Shown in pieces: positions 31,170 through 33,311 of a stretch of 33,311 nt of DNA. The first letter of the stretch is position 1, and each line of letters begins with the position of its first letter. The stretch is from Hypholoma sublateritium FD-334 SS-4. Taxonomy: Eukaryota > Basidiomycota > Agaricomycetes > Agaricales > Strophariaceae. Under the pieces are notes generated by a model. It did not search any database, was not told where the DNA came from, and saw nothing but the letters and a program-made list of their open reading frames with translations. The DNA lies in contig KN817705.1 of the NCBI GenBank assembly GCA_000827495.1, positions 17,007 through 50,317 of the forward strand, given 5' to 3'. The translations under genes were made by a program, and so were the position numbers.

Positions 31170-31930
31170 CAGTCTTGAGTCCCCTGTTCGATCTCGATCC
31201 CGCCCCATTTGGATGCCGGTGGTTGCCGCATCACGCGCAGGCACGCGCCGAGATGCCTGCGTAAGGCGCGCGTACTTCACCACTCCCTCTCCCTTGCGCG
31301 CATGCGCCTTACCAATTGATAACTGCGCTCATTGGAGGCATTCATGCTGAAACAAAAGACCTGGTGTGATAGGATGATTTTTTGAGTGTCCGGGCTGAAG
31401 GACAGGACTACGCAATGACTACATCTCGACGCAGATGCTCGTCCGGACTCCGCACCTTCACCAATAGTAACAATTATCACGCTTTCATGTTTTGTGTACT
31501 TTGCGTGGATTCATTTTGGTTACGTCTTGGCTGTATTCTTGTGTAGATCAATGCTATATGCTATATAAAATATATGTCCATTGTCAGCATTTGGAGCTTC
31601 GGCAGGTTGGTAGTGATTTTATTGAGAAGCGATGGAAAAGTATTGAAATTTTCTATTTTAACGGCTATCTTATCGAAATGTACTGTATCAAATAAATTAC
31701 GAGCGCCAATTATTAAACATATGTTCATGTACAACATTTTATAGTCAACTTTAAGGGTGCATTAACAGTCAGCACTCCCTCGCTGGTTCAAAGAGCGGAG
31801 AGGCCAGGGAGGAGGGTGGAATGGACAATACTACATTGGTACACGCTGCCTTTTTTGTGTTTTGCGCCGCCTGCTTGCCGCCAGCCGTTATTCGGCAGCA
31901 GATCGAGATCGAACAGGGGACTACAGACTC
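31170..31930. mobile_element. non-autonomous TIR transposon, copy 2 (761 bp)
   Basis: It is flanked by a 9-bp target duplication, CTATCTGTG (31161-31169 and 31931-31939). It is a full-length relative of the element at 18435-19190, in the same orientation, with the same terminal inverted repeats of about 30 bp. Differences are mostly transitions plus a few small indels (one is a 7-nt duplication GCTATAT near 31553-31565). Two different, intact target duplications show these are two independent insertions and not a segmental duplication. Confidence 0.92.
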
Positions 31931-31939
31931 CTATCTGTG

Positions 31940-32058
31940 AGCGAGCCAGTCGATGTGTTGATGAATTGATGGTATTGATCGCTTACTTCCCGGGTACGGT
32001 CGGCGACCACTGCAAGCCTCATTTCAGATTTAGACCCCCCATCATGACAATGCAGTAA
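31940..32058 (+). pseudogene. right part of the ORF interrupted by transposon copy 2
   Basis: The frame continues in phase with the left part, reading ERASRCVDELMVLIAYFPGT and ending PPIMTMQ before a TAA. Confidence 0.35.
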
Positions 32059-33230
32059 GCGAATGTCGTTCGGTGGCTATCTTTAGTCCCATTCCCAGGA
32101 CCTAGTGTCGGAGGGTCTGACGCCCCAATACGGGACAATTCACCTCGTTTGTGGTGTAGCATTGTAATATAGACCATTCTGTCCTTCTTGAAGAAAATTT
32201 GAGTGAAAAAAGCATAAGAAAACGAGGGATACCTACTTTGGTGTCACAACCCACTCTCGGGCGACCCTTAGCATGGTCAGGGACATCATCAACTAACTCG
32301 GCTCCCGTTCCCACTGCCAGGGCGCGTTTCGGATGGCGCTTATGATATTGTCGAGTAGATTAGAAATTCAGGTCTTGTTAGTCGAGCTACGGATATAGTA
32401 AGTGAAATAGGCGCTCGTCGTCAGTGCAAAGACGTGCGCCGTGACGCGACAGCATGGACATCTTCAACTATGTAGCTTGATTTCTGGCACTCATGACATC
32501 ATAAAGTTAAATCGACGAAATTGTAGTCCACGACGTCGGTGAGCTGCACATGGAGCTTGAGATATAGAAAAACAAACAGGCGCTCATCGCAAATATTCAA
32601 GCAAGTGTGTCTTTGGCACTTGCTTCTAAACTCGCGAAGCAAGTACATGCAGTGGAGCAGGATCACAGTGCTCGTAGACTCAGTGCTCGTAGACTTGGAG
32701 TGCCGCAGTGTGGTTGCAGGGCTCTGTTATCCGACCGGTGCTCTAATAGGGCAACAAATATCTTGATGAAATGTTATATTTTGTTATTACTCGTTTGAAG
32801 TTAAGATAGCCGTGCGAAGTTTGAAATAACAGCAGTTGGTTATGAAGTACCTGGCTTGCCTTGAATCTCAGCAATCCCTTCAATGACTCACTGAATGTGA
32901 TTACAATAAAATATGTCGGGTAAGAATAAGTATTGTGTATCACACAATCTAGCTAAGTTGCTTGTCGAGCTGAGATGCAATTTCGTCTGGGTGATGATAA
33001 TCTACTATTCACGAGAAGTATTTGCGGTATTCAGAACCTGGGCTTGCAAAGTTTGAGGCAATACAACTAGGTTGGTGTTGAAGTAATTATATTTCATTAT
33101 TTTACACGGACTACTACGGACTGTCATTTACCTGTAGGAGCGCGTTAGTATGCGTCTCGCTACCTTTACTTTCTCGGGCGCTTTCTTGTGTCATGTGATA
33201 CGTAGCATATCCCGAACGTTTCCGTACTCG
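32059..33230. other. intergenic, weak ORFs only
   Basis: The minus frame 32314-32102 contains a basic GRPR string (AT-hook-like, DHAKGRPRVGCDTK) followed by a possible donor GTATCC, but it stands alone. On the + strand about 32575-32720 reads as a possible short helix (ALIANIQASVSLALASKLAK), followed by a 15-bp tandem duplication (CAGTGCTCGTAGACT twice) at about 32669-32698. Neither is strong enough to call as a gene. Confidence 0.4.
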
Positions 33231-33262
33231 CTGGAGTTCACTCGTTCTCTCGTGAACTCCAG
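33231..33262. repeat. short perfect hairpin
   Basis: The arms CTGGAGTTCAC (33231-33241) and GTGAACTCCAG (33252-33262) are perfect reverse complements around a 10-nt loop. No neighbouring gene is seen whose end it could mark. Confidence 0.8.
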
Positions 33263-33311
33263 GTGCGTAGCTACAGTACCTATTCTATTTTCTACTGTGT
33301 GCTAAATATAT

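Noticed and set aside
1..33311. tRNA, rRNA, reverse transcriptase or bacterial operon
   Set aside because: I scanned for tRNA T-loop strings, YxDD-type reverse transcriptase motifs and closely packed same-strand genes, and saw none that held up. Short introns point to a fungal nuclear genome.

Overview
This window looks like nuclear DNA of a filamentous fungus, most likely a mushroom-type basidiomycete (Agaricomycetes). The evidence is short introns (49-63 nt) with GTRNGT-like donors, low gene density, several kinds of small DNA transposon, and no operon-like packing. No bacterial operon, CRISPR array, tRNA or rRNA was seen. The organism assignment is an inference from gene structure, not from a recognised marker.

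The main content is a dispersed family of three intact paralogous genes, all on the + strand: A (13705-14948), B (21657-22862) and C (29099-30238). A fourth, decayed member with its promoter lies at about 11344-11740. All three share one architecture. A long first exon carries two conserved blocks, including an invariant His and an invariant Cys 13-15 residues apart. A 21-nt, phase-0 microexon encodes exactly one heptad. A last exon encodes an Ala/Arg/Glu-rich coiled coil. I do not recognise the family as a named one.

Left part: 1-728 is empty. 729-2450 is a GC-rich island with overlapping proline/arginine-rich ORFs. 2451-3850 holds a foldback. 3855-5345 holds four degenerate repeats of about 420 bp, the last forming the promoter region of a spliced gene (5427-6072, function unknown). 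A convergent minus-strand coding segment follows (6213-6557). A second GC-rich block (8300-9250) comes next, then a likely small secreted protein (9479-9721, minus) and minus-strand exon-like fragments (9852-10317).

Middle and right: a TA-flanked MITE (16637-17333) is followed by a perfect 734-bp palindrome whose uncalled bases are themselves mirror-symmetric (17400-18133), probably an assembly artefact. Two copies of one non-autonomous DNA transposon with 9-bp target duplications lie at 18435-19190 and 31170-31930. Each sits in an open reading frame that becomes continuous when the element and one target copy are ignored. 23790-26170 is a decayed repeat array holding 17 isolated Ns. 27950-28402 is a MITE with arms of about 70 bp. 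The rest is repeat-rich sequence without convincing genes.
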